DNA of 53,400 bases. It comes from Bog-159 sp049511415 (GTDB lineage Bacteria; Acidobacteriota; Terriglobia; Bryobacterales; Bryobacteraceae). The position numbers and the translations under genes are program-made. The stretch is taken from assembly GCA_049511415.1 (NCBI GenBank), contig JBEKYC010000076.1, forward strand, positions 1 to 53,400. Reading direction: 5' to 3'. The number at the start of each line of letters is the position of its first letter. Positions within the stretch are counted from its first letter, which is position 1. The notes under the pieces were generated by a model that was given only the letters and a program-made list of their open reading frames with translations, searched no databases and was not told the DNA's origin. This document shows, one piece after another, positions 1-7,021 of this stretch.

Positions 1-158
1 TGGAGCATTCCTGCCGTTGACTTCTCGCCCTGGCCCACGCTCCACGCCGCGGGAGCGACCGCATGCCGGGCTGCCGAGATGCCGCTGTCGCAGTGGTCGG
101 CGGCTGGCGCCACCAATCCGGCACAGGCGAAAATCAAGACGGCCCCTAAACTTCGCAT
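1..158 (-). CDS. N-terminus of a secreted protein (partial, runs off left edge)
   Basis: Reading the minus strand from an ATG at 158, the frame stays open for 52 codons to the window edge. The first residues (MRSLGAVLIFACAGLVAP followed by AAD) look like a signal peptide: a positive residue, a hydrophobic core and small residues before a likely cleavage point. After this comes a Ser/Ala/Gly-rich stretch without a recognisable domain. No clear Shine-Dalgarno sequence precedes the ATG. The plus strand is also open over the same bases (ending at a TAG at 163-165), so the call rests mainly on the signal-peptide pattern. Function unknown. Confidence 0.35.
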   Translation of the reverse strand, partial: MRSLGAVLIFACAGLVAPAADHCDSGISAARHAVAPAAWSVGQGEKSTAGML

Positions 159-252
159 TGCTTAGCAAAAGTGTCTACTAAAGCTATGGATATTATCGGC
201 TGACTTAAGAAATGGTAACCGATCGGACTAGGCATTTGTCAAGTTGCGACGG

Positions 253-840
253 CTACGGCTTGGAAACCGGCTTCGTGACAACCGGAAAATCGGCGGAAAA
301 GTCGTCCAGCAAGGCGGTGAATGCCGTCCAAGCCGAGGCGTCTCCATTAGTGCCCGCTTGCCCCCTCCCGCGGGGATCTGCCAGACTAAGTTCGCCGCTG
401 ACCAATCCATCGAATATCGGGGGGGTAGTGCGCACCGCCAGCGCCGGCGTCCGCCGCGGCGGGCGGAATTCATAATTCAGGACCCCGCGCGCCAGATGCA
501 GATCGAGTCTCGGATCGGCGAAGACCAGTTGGTGCAGCAATTCCGCCACCCAGCGATAGTCTCCCGCGGCGTAGGCGGTGTGCGCCTTGGCCAGGATCGC
601 GTCCGCCCCACCCATGGCGTCCACGTAGCGCCGCGCCAGATCGGCCGGCGGCAACGGATCCAGGTTGGCCGGGTTGCCATCGTAGAACCCCAGATACCGC
701 TGGTAAACGTCCCGCGATCCCAGCTTCAAGCTGCCGTAATATCCATGATTCGACCAGTTCTTAGAGATCGCGGCCGGCAGTTGGATGCGTTCGGCAATCT
801 CGGTAGGACCGTAGCCCAAATTCGCCAGGTGCACGGTGCA
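253..840 (-). pseudogene. remnant of an SDS-type alkylsulfatase (metallo-beta-lactamase/SCP2 family)
   Basis: The minus-strand reading frame begins abruptly with THLANLGYGPTEIAE-like sequence (a frame-internal GTG at 834), followed by GYYGSLK, VYQRYLGFYDGNPANL, PLPP, RYVDAMGGADA and GDYRWVAELLHQLVFADP. These match the helical dimerisation part of SdsA1/BDS1-type alkylsulfatases, which are about 650 residues long. The whole N-terminal metallo-beta-lactamase domain (the zinc site) is missing. After LVFADP the sequence jumps to SGELSL ... ALLDDFSADFPVVT, which resembles the extreme C-terminus of the SCP2-like domain, so the middle of that domain is also deleted. The in-frame codons upstream reach a stop at 883-885. 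I infer a gene eroded by a 5' truncation and an internal deletion. It lies next to a cluster of unrelated type I sulfatases. Confidence 0.7.
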
Positions 841-953
841 GGCCTGGACTCCGGCCGGAGGGTGTTTCAGGTGGTTGCCTGGTTACGCCGAGGAGCTTCA
901 AGCCCTGAGCGATATGTATAGTAAAGCCATAGACGTTATGCCAAAATAGGAGC

Positions 954-2396
954 ATGTCCGATCAGCATTCGCCGAATCGACGCCAGTTGCTCCAAGCCGG
1001 GTTGGCTTCTTTGTTGACTCCCGCAATGCGCGCCTCTCCCCGCCCGCCCAATGTGATCTTCTTCTTGACCGACGACCATGGCTCGTGGGCCGCCAACTGC
1101 TACGGCTGCTCGGACATGCACACCCCGAATCTGGACCGTCTGGCGGCCGAAGGCGCGCGCTTCACTCGCGCCTATGCTTGTACGCCGGTATGCTCGGCCA
1201 GCCGCATGACCTACCTGACGGGGAAACTTCCGTCGCATCATGGCGTGCAGGATTGGCTCATGGGTGACGATAGCGTCGGCCCCAAGGCCCGGCCGTTCCT
1301 GAAAGGTCAAACCGCGTTCTCCGATGTCCTGGCAAGCAACGGCTATACCGTCGGCCTGACCGGCAAGTGGCACATGGGCGGCGACGAGCATGCGCAGGCC
1401 GGCTTCTCCTATTGGGCAACCGTGCCCGGCGCCGGAGGGACCTATAAGGATCCGGTATTCGTCAAGAATGGCCAGCAGGTTCCCACCAAGGGCTACAAGA
1501 CCAATCACGTGGGCGATTACGCTCTCGAATTTGTCGAACAGAACCACGAAAGGCCGTTTTGCCTCTACTGTCCGTTCTACGCTCCGCACGTGCCCTACGA
1601 CTACCAACCGGAGGACTACCGGCGCTATTACAACAACTCCAGTTTTCCTTGTTTCCCCAATGAGCCGATTCATCCGTGGCATACCCGCACCATCATGGGC
1701 AACCACCGATTTCCCATGTTGGACGACTTCAACAACCGCGAAAGCAAGCTAAGCTACTCCGCGCTGGTCACGGGCATGGACTACAACATCGGCCGCATTC
1801 TGCGGCGGCTCGAAGAGCTGCGTATCCGCGAAAACACCGTGATCATTTTCAGCGCGGACCAGGGCCACAACTGCGGACATCACGGCATCTGGGGCAAGGG
1901 CAATGCAACCGTTCCCATCAACATGTACGACACGTCGCTGCACGTGCCGTTAATCTGGAATCATCCTGGCCGCATACCAGCCCGCCAAACCCCCACGCCG
2001 ATGGTGTCGTCCTACGATTTCTTTCCCACGTTGCTGGATTACCTTGGCATACAGGCCGCGCCGGAGCCACATCGCGTCGGGCGCAGCTACGCGCGCTTCC
2101 TGCGCGGCGAATCGCCCTCCTGGCACAACGAGCTGTACTTCGAATACCAATACGTGCGCGGTATCCGTACGGAGAACATGAAATACGTGGCGCGCACCAA
2201 AGAGTGGCCCAGCGAGTTGTTCGATCTGGAAGCCGATCCCGGCGAGCGCCAGAATGTTATCGACGACCCGCATCACGCCGCCCAACTGACCGCCCTGCGC
2301 GCGCGCCTGACGGATTTCTTCCAGAAGACCGGCGCGCCTCCCATTGACCAGTGGCGCACGACCACCACACAGGATCTGTGCCTTTACGGCAGGTAA
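954..2396 (+). CDS. type I sulfatase with CSASR active site, Tat-exported
   Basis: A 480-residue arylsulfatase-family hydrolase that removes sulfate esters. An N-terminal twin-arginine stretch (NRRQLLQAG) and following hydrophobic residues predict Tat export. The metal-binding pair is Asp40-Asp41 in FLTDDHG; the active-site Cys80, to be converted to formylglycine, lies in CSASR and is followed by MTYLTG. Further signatures are GKWHMGG and SADQGHNCGHHGIWGKGN, and a C-terminal ELFDLEADPGERQN typical of the family. Most substrates of the aerobic formylglycine-generating enzyme carry Pro at the second position after Cys; here it is Ala. AGGAG lies just before the ATG. The gene ends one base before the stop codon of the convergent sulfatase. 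The substrate cannot be told from sequence; a sulfated polysaccharide or sugar is likely. Confidence 0.93.
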   Translation: MSDQHSPNRRQLLQAGLASLLTPAMRASPRPPNVIFFLTDDHGSWAANCYGCSDMHTPNLDRLAAEGARFTRAYACTPVCSASRMTYLTGKLPSHHGVQDWLMGDDSVGPKARPFLKGQTAFSDVLASNGYTVGLTGKWHMGGDEHAQAGFSYWATVPGAGGTYKDPVFVKNGQQVPTKGYKTNHVGDYALEFVEQNHERPFCLYCPFYAPHVPYDYQPEDYRRYYNNSSFPCFPNEPIHPWHTRTIMGNHRFPMLDDFNNRESKLSYSALVTGMDYNIGRILRRLEELRIRENTVIIFSADQGHNCGHHGIWGKGNATVPINMYDTSLHVPLIWNHPGRIPARQTPTPMVSSYDFFPTLLDYLGIQAAPEPHRVGRSYARFLRGESPSWHNELYFEYQYVRGIRTENMKYVARTKEWPSELFDLEADPGERQNVIDDPHHAAQLTALRARLTDFFQKTGAPPIDQWRTTTTQDLCLYGR

Positions 2397-3773
2397 TTAC
2401 TCGGTGCTTTTGTCGTCCGGCAGTTCACGCTCCCAGCCCGCAATTCCGGTCATCAGCTCATCCACCATCGCCGGGTTGGCGCGCCGCAGATTCCGGCTCT
2501 CCGCCGGATCGGCATTCAGATCGCTGAGAAAGACTTCGTCCTCTCCTTGCAAATGCTGATATTGCCGGGGGCTTCCGTCGGCCGTGTAGCCTTTCACTAC
2601 CAGCTTCCAGTTCCGCAGTCGGGCGGCCGTCTGCCCGCCGGATTTCCAATATAGTGCAGGATGGTCGATTGCGCGTCCGGTGCGGAGATGCTCCAGGATG
2701 CTGATGCCATCGATTTGCGGTTGATTCGCGGCGGGCAATCCGGCAGCTTCCAGGAATGTCGGCAGCACGTCGAAATGCGCGCCAATCTGCCCGCTGACCT
2801 GCCCCTCGCGGATCATTCCCGGCCACGACCAGATGGCCGGCACATGCACACCGCCGTCAAACAGGCTGAATTTGAATCCGCGCAGCGGGCCGTTGTGTCC
2901 GGCCGTCGCCGCTTGATCGTGCAATCCGGCGCGGGTTTCGCGGGTGGCGCCATTGTCCGAAGCAAAGAAGATCACGGTATTCGCATCCAGCCTCAGCTTC
3001 TGCAGAAGCGCGCGGATTTCCCCCACGCCGTCATCCATGACCGCGAGCATTGCCGCATACACCTGCCGCTCCGGATCGAGGCCGGCGAAGCGCTCCATAT
3101 ACTCCCGGGGAGCGTGCATGGGATAGTGCGGCGCGTTGTAGGTCAGGTAGAGGAAAAACGGTTTGGCTTGATTCTCGGCGATGAACCGTTTGGCTTCCGA
3201 TGTCAGGCGGGTGGTCAGGTATTCGCCGTTGTAGAAGACTTCCTGCTCGTTGCGCCAGAGATCGTGATAATTCGGATGCTTCGGTTCGCCCCAGTAATAA
3301 CGATGCGAGTAGTAATCGACGCAGCCGGCGTGAAACCCGAAAAAACTGTCGAAGCCAAGCTTCCGCGGGTATGAGGCGTGCTCGTCGCCCAAGTGCCACT
3401 TGCCCACCGCTCCCGTGGTGTAGCCGCGCTGCTTCAGCAGACTGGCGATGGTGTCGCGATCCTCCGGCAGAAAGCGGCCGTTCACGGGCACGCCCACTCT
3501 TTGCGGCCAGCAACCGGAAAGCAGACCTGCGCGCGATGGAGCGCACATCGGCGCATTGGCATACCAGTTGGTGAAGCGCGTTCCGGAGGCGGCCAGGCGG
3601 TCGAGATTGGGAGTGCGCAGGTCCCGCGCGCCCTGGCACCCGAGATCGCCGAAGCCATGATCGTCGGTCAGAATTACGATGAAGTTCGGAGAGCGCTGTT
3701 GGGCTTGTGCCGCCAGCATCGCCGCGGCGGCCGCGCCCAGAAATTCCCGCCGGCGCAAAATGTCGATTGACAT
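2397..3773 (-). CDS. type I sulfatase (CAPSR), Tat-exported
   Basis: A 458-residue sulfatase. The N-terminus LRRREFLGAAAAAMLAAQA is a Tat-type signal. The metal ligands Asp37-Asp38 sit in ILTDDHGFGDLG and the formylglycine precursor Cys77 in CAPSR followed by AGLLSG. GKWHLGD, HYPMHAP and FFASDNGAT complete the catalytic pocket. The C-terminal part has VFLSDLNADPAESRNL, the usual end region of the family. It is convergent with the upstream sulfatase, with no base between the two stop codons, and divergent from the parvulin/FGE pair, which begins 39 bases away. It has no visible Shine-Dalgarno sequence; a perfect TATAAT lies five bases upstream of the ATG, suggesting a leaderless message. Substrate unknown. 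Confidence 0.94.
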   Translation of the reverse strand: MSIDILRRREFLGAAAAAMLAAQAQQRSPNFIVILTDDHGFGDLGCQGARDLRTPNLDRLAASGTRFTNWYANAPMCAPSRAGLLSGCWPQRVGVPVNGRFLPEDRDTIASLLKQRGYTTGAVGKWHLGDEHASYPRKLGFDSFFGFHAGCVDYYSHRYYWGEPKHPNYHDLWRNEQEVFYNGEYLTTRLTSEAKRFIAENQAKPFFLYLTYNAPHYPMHAPREYMERFAGLDPERQVYAAMLAVMDDGVGEIRALLQKLRLDANTVIFFASDNGATRETRAGLHDQAATAGHNGPLRGFKFSLFDGGVHVPAIWSWPGMIREGQVSGQIGAHFDVLPTFLEAAGLPAANQPQIDGISILEHLRTGRAIDHPALYWKSGGQTAARLRNWKLVVKGYTADGSPRQYQHLQGEDEVFLSDLNADPAESRNLRRANPAMVDELMTGIAGWERELPDDKSTE

Positions 3774-3778
3774 AGTAG

Positions 3779-3784
3779 ATTATA
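3779..3784 (-). promoter_or_regulatory. -10 hexamer TATAAT directly before the minus-strand sulfatase
   Basis: On the minus strand a perfect TATAAT ends five bases before the ATG at 3773. Transcription would start at about the initiator codon, giving a leaderless mRNA, which agrees with the lack of a Shine-Dalgarno sequence. No good -35 hexamer is found at the usual 16-18 base spacing, which lowers confidence. The divergent gene at 3813 has an overlapping plus-strand TATAGT at 3781-3786. Confidence 0.35.
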
Positions 3785-3812
3785 GTTTAGCCCGCAGGAT
3801 CTCAGCGAACAA

Positions 3813-4664
3813 ATGACGGTTCTGGAAATCAATGGAGAACGAATCGCACGCGAACGCATCCGCCGGGAGGCTGCGCTGCTGCGCCAGGAGTCCGGATCGG
3901 CCGGAAGTCTTGAAGAGGAGATGCAACTGGCTGCGGAGGCTGAGCGGATCGTAATCGATCACGTGCTGTTGGATCAGGAAGCGCGGCGCCTAGGATTGGC
4001 GATAGCCGAGGTGGACGTGCAAGAGGCGCTCATCGCGATAACGCCGCGTTCCGATGGCGTCGCGGGCTGCCGCGCCGGGGTGGCTACGTTGGAGTTGCGC
4101 TCCGAGATCGAGCGCCGCCTGCGGCTGGATCGGCTTCTACAGCGCTGGTTCACGGCCCTCCGTCCGCCCCGGCTGGAGGATGTCCGCAAATACTATAAGC
4201 GGAACCGGGAAGCCTTCCGCGGTCCGGAAATGGTGCATGTGTTTCAGATAGTCAAGAACGTGGCGGAGGTCGAAGATTCATCACCCGCGGAGAAAGTAAT
4301 GGCGCGCGTGCGGGATTCGTTACTGGCCGGCGCCGATTTCGCCGAAATGGCCCGCCGGCATTCCGATTGTCCCGAGAACGGCGGCGACCTGGGCTATTTT
4401 GCGCGCGGTGCGATGGTGGAGGAATTTGACGCCGTCGTGTTCGCCGCGGCCGTGGGTGAACTCAGCGGCGTATTTCGCACACGGTTCGGCGTTCACATTG
4501 TCCTGGTACACGAACACATTGCCGAGGGCGTGCGCAGCTTCGAGGAAGCCCGTCCTGAGATTGAATCGGCCATGCTTCGCGTGCAGCAGGATCGAGAGCT
4601 AGGCGTTCGCCTGGAAGAACTGCGCGCGCGCGCCGTCATCCGCAAAGTGTCGCTGGCGTCATGA
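3813..4664 (+). CDS. parvulin-type peptidyl-prolyl isomerase without signal peptide
   Basis: A 283-residue SurA/NifM-like foldase. The N-terminal half (about residues 1-125) is charged and helical like the chaperone segment of this family; the parvulin domain spans roughly residues 137-245, with FQIVKNV, LLAGADFAEMARRHSDCP, GGDLGYFARGAMVEEFD, GELSGVFRTRFGVHIVLV. There is no signal peptide, so the protein should be cytoplasmic, unlike SurA. The gene overlaps the formylglycine-generating enzyme gene by four bases (ATGA), so the two are translationally coupled. That context suggests it helps keep nascent sulfatases unfolded or correctly isomerised for activation before Tat export; this role is inference. 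Confidence 0.88.
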   Translation: MTVLEINGERIARERIRREAALLRQESGSAGSLEEEMQLAAEAERIVIDHVLLDQEARRLGLAIAEVDVQEALIAITPRSDGVAGCRAGVATLELRSEIERRLRLDRLLQRWFTALRPPRLEDVRKYYKRNREAFRGPEMVHVFQIVKNVAEVEDSSPAEKVMARVRDSLLAGADFAEMARRHSDCPENGGDLGYFARGAMVEEFDAVVFAAAVGELSGVFRTRFGVHIVLVHEHIAEGVRSFEEARPEIESAMLRVQQDRELGVRLEELRARAVIRKVSLAS

Positions 4665-5620
4665 CACCCCAGCCCAATCCCTGTTGCGTGCCGAGCAAGC
4701 AGCGCGCCCAGCTTTTCGCCATCTCGCAGACCGCCTCGGCCACACGCCGGCGCGCCATCAGCGGCTCGACCGAAGATATGGTCCGGCTGGATGGAGGCCG
4801 ATTCCTGATGGGCTCGGATGCCGCCGTCGGATATCCAGCGGATGGCGAAGGCCCCGTGCGCACGGTCACGCTCGACCCTTTCTATATCGACCCCTACCCG
4901 GTTACCAACCGCCGGTTTGGCGAGTTCGTGAAGGCCACCGGCTATCGTACGGAAGCGGAGCGGTTCGGCTGGTCATTCGTTTTCGCCGGCCACTTGAAAG
5001 ACGGCGGTCCCGCCGCCGAACCGGTCCCCAATCTCGACTGGTGGCGACGCGTCGACGGCGCGGACTGGCGCCATCCCGATCCCGGCTGCGGAATTGACGG
5101 CAGGGAATCTCATCCTGTCGTGCACGTCTCCTGGAATGACGCAAGTGCGTACGCGGATTGGGCCGGAAAGCGCCTCCCCACCGAGGCCGAATGGGAGTAC
5201 GCGGCGCGCGGCGGACTGGAGCAGAAACTATATCCCTGGGGCGACGATCTGACTCCCGCCGGCCGCCATTTATGCAACATCTGGCAGGGCGAGTTTCCCA
5301 CGCACGATACCGCGGAAGACGGCTATGCGGGGACCTGTCCCGTGGATGCATTTCCGCCCAATGGATTCGAACTCTATTCCGTCGCGGGCAATGTGTGGGA
5401 ATGGTGCCTGGATTGGTTCTCGCCGGATTTTCATCGGATCGCCACGCGTGTCAACCCGGTGGGACCCCCCAGTGGAACGGCCAAAGTCATGAAGGGCGGA
5501 TCCTATCTTTGCCACGCTTCCTACTGCAATCGCTATCGGGTAGCGGCGCGCACCTCAAACACGCCCGACAGTTCCACGACCAACACAGGCTTCCGTTGCG
5601 TCCGCGATTACGCCGAGTGA
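4661..5620 (+). CDS. formylglycine-generating enzyme (sulfatase-modifying factor, SUMF1-type)
   Basis: A 319-residue enzyme that oxidises the active-site Cys of type I sulfatases to C-alpha-formylglycine, using oxygen and copper. The N-terminus has a PCCVPSKQR element seen in true FGEs, then MVRLDGGRFLMGSD opens the FGE-sulfatase fold. The C-terminal part KGGSYLCHASYCNRYR ... ARTSNTPDSS ... TGFRCVRD is nearly identical to the catalytic segment of human SUMF1 and actinobacterial FGE. Cys284 and Cys289 keep the five-residue spacing of the catalytic pair, separating it from the many SUMF1-like proteins lacking these cysteines. The lack of a signal peptide fits cytoplasmic activation followed by Tat export. 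It overlaps the parvulin gene by four bases and lies among four sulfatase genes. Confidence 0.95.
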   Translation: MTPQPNPCCVPSKQRAQLFAISQTASATRRRAISGSTEDMVRLDGGRFLMGSDAAVGYPADGEGPVRTVTLDPFYIDPYPVTNRRFGEFVKATGYRTEAERFGWSFVFAGHLKDGGPAAEPVPNLDWWRRVDGADWRHPDPGCGIDGRESHPVVHVSWNDASAYADWAGKRLPTEAEWEYAARGGLEQKLYPWGDDLTPAGRHLCNIWQGEFPTHDTAEDGYAGTCPVDAFPPNGFELYSVAGNVWEWCLDWFSPDFHRIATRVNPVGPPSGTAKVMKGGSYLCHASYCNRYRVAARTSNTPDSSTTNTGFRCVRDYAE

Positions 5621-5627
5621 ACCCGGA

Positions 5628-7019
5628 TCAGGCAACTTTGATCGGCGTTTCCTGCGGCGAGACTCCATCCGGATCGTTAATCTCGGCACCGTGAGGGGCC
5701 GGCACCGGTCCCTTCAGCAGCGGGTCCCCGGTCGTTTCCATCCAACGATCGAGCTGCGTGCTCATCTCCTGCTTCACCGGGCCGAGACGCGCATCGTCGG
5801 CGAGATTGCGGGTTTCGTTGGGATCGAACACCAGATCGTAGAGTTCTTCCGGGGGTACGGCGCGGCCGCTCCAGCCGGCTTCCAGCCAAACATCTTTGCT
5901 GGGACCGTCGTCGCAGTTTGGGAGCACCGGCCGGCCGCGTCCGCCGTAGTTTCGGACATAACTCCAACGCCCGGTGCGCACGGCGCGCTTGGGCTCGTAC
6001 GCCGCATGATAGGTGACTTCGGAGAAAACCCGATCGTTGATCTCGGACCGTTCGCCGCGAATGATGGGCATCATCGACCGGCCTTGCAGCCAGGCGGGCG
6101 CCGGCAACTCGAGCAAATCGCAAATGGTGGGGAAAAGATCGATCTGTGACACCATGGCATCCGAAACCTTGCCGCCCCGGAAACCTTGCGGACCGCGCAG
6201 AATCAACGAGACCCCGGTGCCATGCACGTTGAGGTTGCATTTCATGGCGGGAAACGCGACGCCGTGATCGGTTGTCGAGATGATGAGGGTCTCCTCCGCC
6301 AGCCCGGCGGATTCGAGCGCGCGCAGGATGTCCCCTATGCCCGCGTCGAGCGCTCTGGCGCTGGCATGAAATGCGGCCATGTCCTGCCGAGTGCGCAGCG
6401 TGTCGGGGACCGTCGCGGGCGGCTTGGTAAAGCGCGCATCGTCCTGCGGGCTGGGAGTATGAAAGACGCGATGGGTTTCGAAGAATCCGACGTCCAGAAA
6501 AAACGGCTGGTTGGGAGCGTTCCTCAGGAATTCGACTGCTACCGGGGCCACATCGGCCACTTTGGTGCTGGCCGTCGGGAGCACGCGATCATAGCCGATT
6601 ATCTCAGGCCGCTTGGCGATGTGCTGGATGCCGGCCAGGGCCGAGGTATACCCGCCGTCACGCAGCGTGTAGAGCAGATGCTGCCGGTAATCGTGCAGAA
6701 CGAACCCACGATGCGCCAAGCCCAGCATGCCGCTCGAGTGCGCGCATTGCCCGGTGAGCAGGGATGCGCGGCTGGGCGAACAAGTTGGCGCGGCGCTGAA
6801 AGCCTGGCGGAACAACACGCCCTCGCCGGCCAGGCGCTGCAGGTTGGGCGTGGGCACATCGCATCCGAACGGCTGTATGTAGCGGCCGGTATCGTGCGAG
6901 TGCACGTAGATAATGTTCGGCCTTCGTGCGGACCGGACACTCTGCTGCGGGGCGGCGGTGGCGGCCGCGGCAGCTCCCAGGAATTGTCTGCGCGTGGTGG
7001 CGGACACGGCTGTGGACAT
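5628..7019 (-). CDS. type I sulfatase (CSPSR; heparan N-sulfatase-like subgroup), Tat-exported
   Basis: A 463-residue sulfatase from the ATG at 7019 (MSTAVSATTRRQFLG); an in-frame GTG at 7037 would overlap the upstream gene by 16 bases. TTRRQFLGAAAAATAA is a Tat signal. In place of the common TDDHG, the first metal motif reads HSHDTGRY, as in sulfatases grouped near heparan N-sulfatases, and Cys80 is in CSPSR followed by ASLLTG, then GMLGLAHRGF. ISTTDHGVAFP supplies later metal ligands. The C-terminus contains ELYDLVFDPNETRNLAD. It lies two bases downstream of the PHP-like giant protein gene, so the two form an operon. A sulfamidase-like specificity is only a family-level guess. Confidence 0.93.
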   Translation of the reverse strand: MSTAVSATTRRQFLGAAAAATAAPQQSVRSARRPNIIYVHSHDTGRYIQPFGCDVPTPNLQRLAGEGVLFRQAFSAAPTCSPSRASLLTGQCAHSSGMLGLAHRGFVLHDYRQHLLYTLRDGGYTSALAGIQHIAKRPEIIGYDRVLPTASTKVADVAPVAVEFLRNAPNQPFFLDVGFFETHRVFHTPSPQDDARFTKPPATVPDTLRTRQDMAAFHASARALDAGIGDILRALESAGLAEETLIISTTDHGVAFPAMKCNLNVHGTGVSLILRGPQGFRGGKVSDAMVSQIDLFPTICDLLELPAPAWLQGRSMMPIIRGERSEINDRVFSEVTYHAAYEPKRAVRTGRWSYVRNYGGRGRPVLPNCDDGPSKDVWLEAGWSGRAVPPEELYDLVFDPNETRNLADDARLGPVKQEMSTQLDRWMETTGDPLLKGPVPAPHGAEINDPDGVSPQETPIKVA

Positions 7020-7021
7020 AG

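Noticed and set aside
244..921. A 225-codon plus-strand frame opposite the alkylsulfatase remnant
   Set aside because: The minus strand carries recognisable family motifs; the plus-strand product is Arg/Gln-rich without features.
3767..3772. A perfect TTGACA on the plus strand before the parvulin gene
   Set aside because: The only -10-like hexamer downstream (TATAGT at 3781) is eight bases away, too close for a sigma-70 promoter. TTGACA here is part of the sulfatase N-terminal codons.
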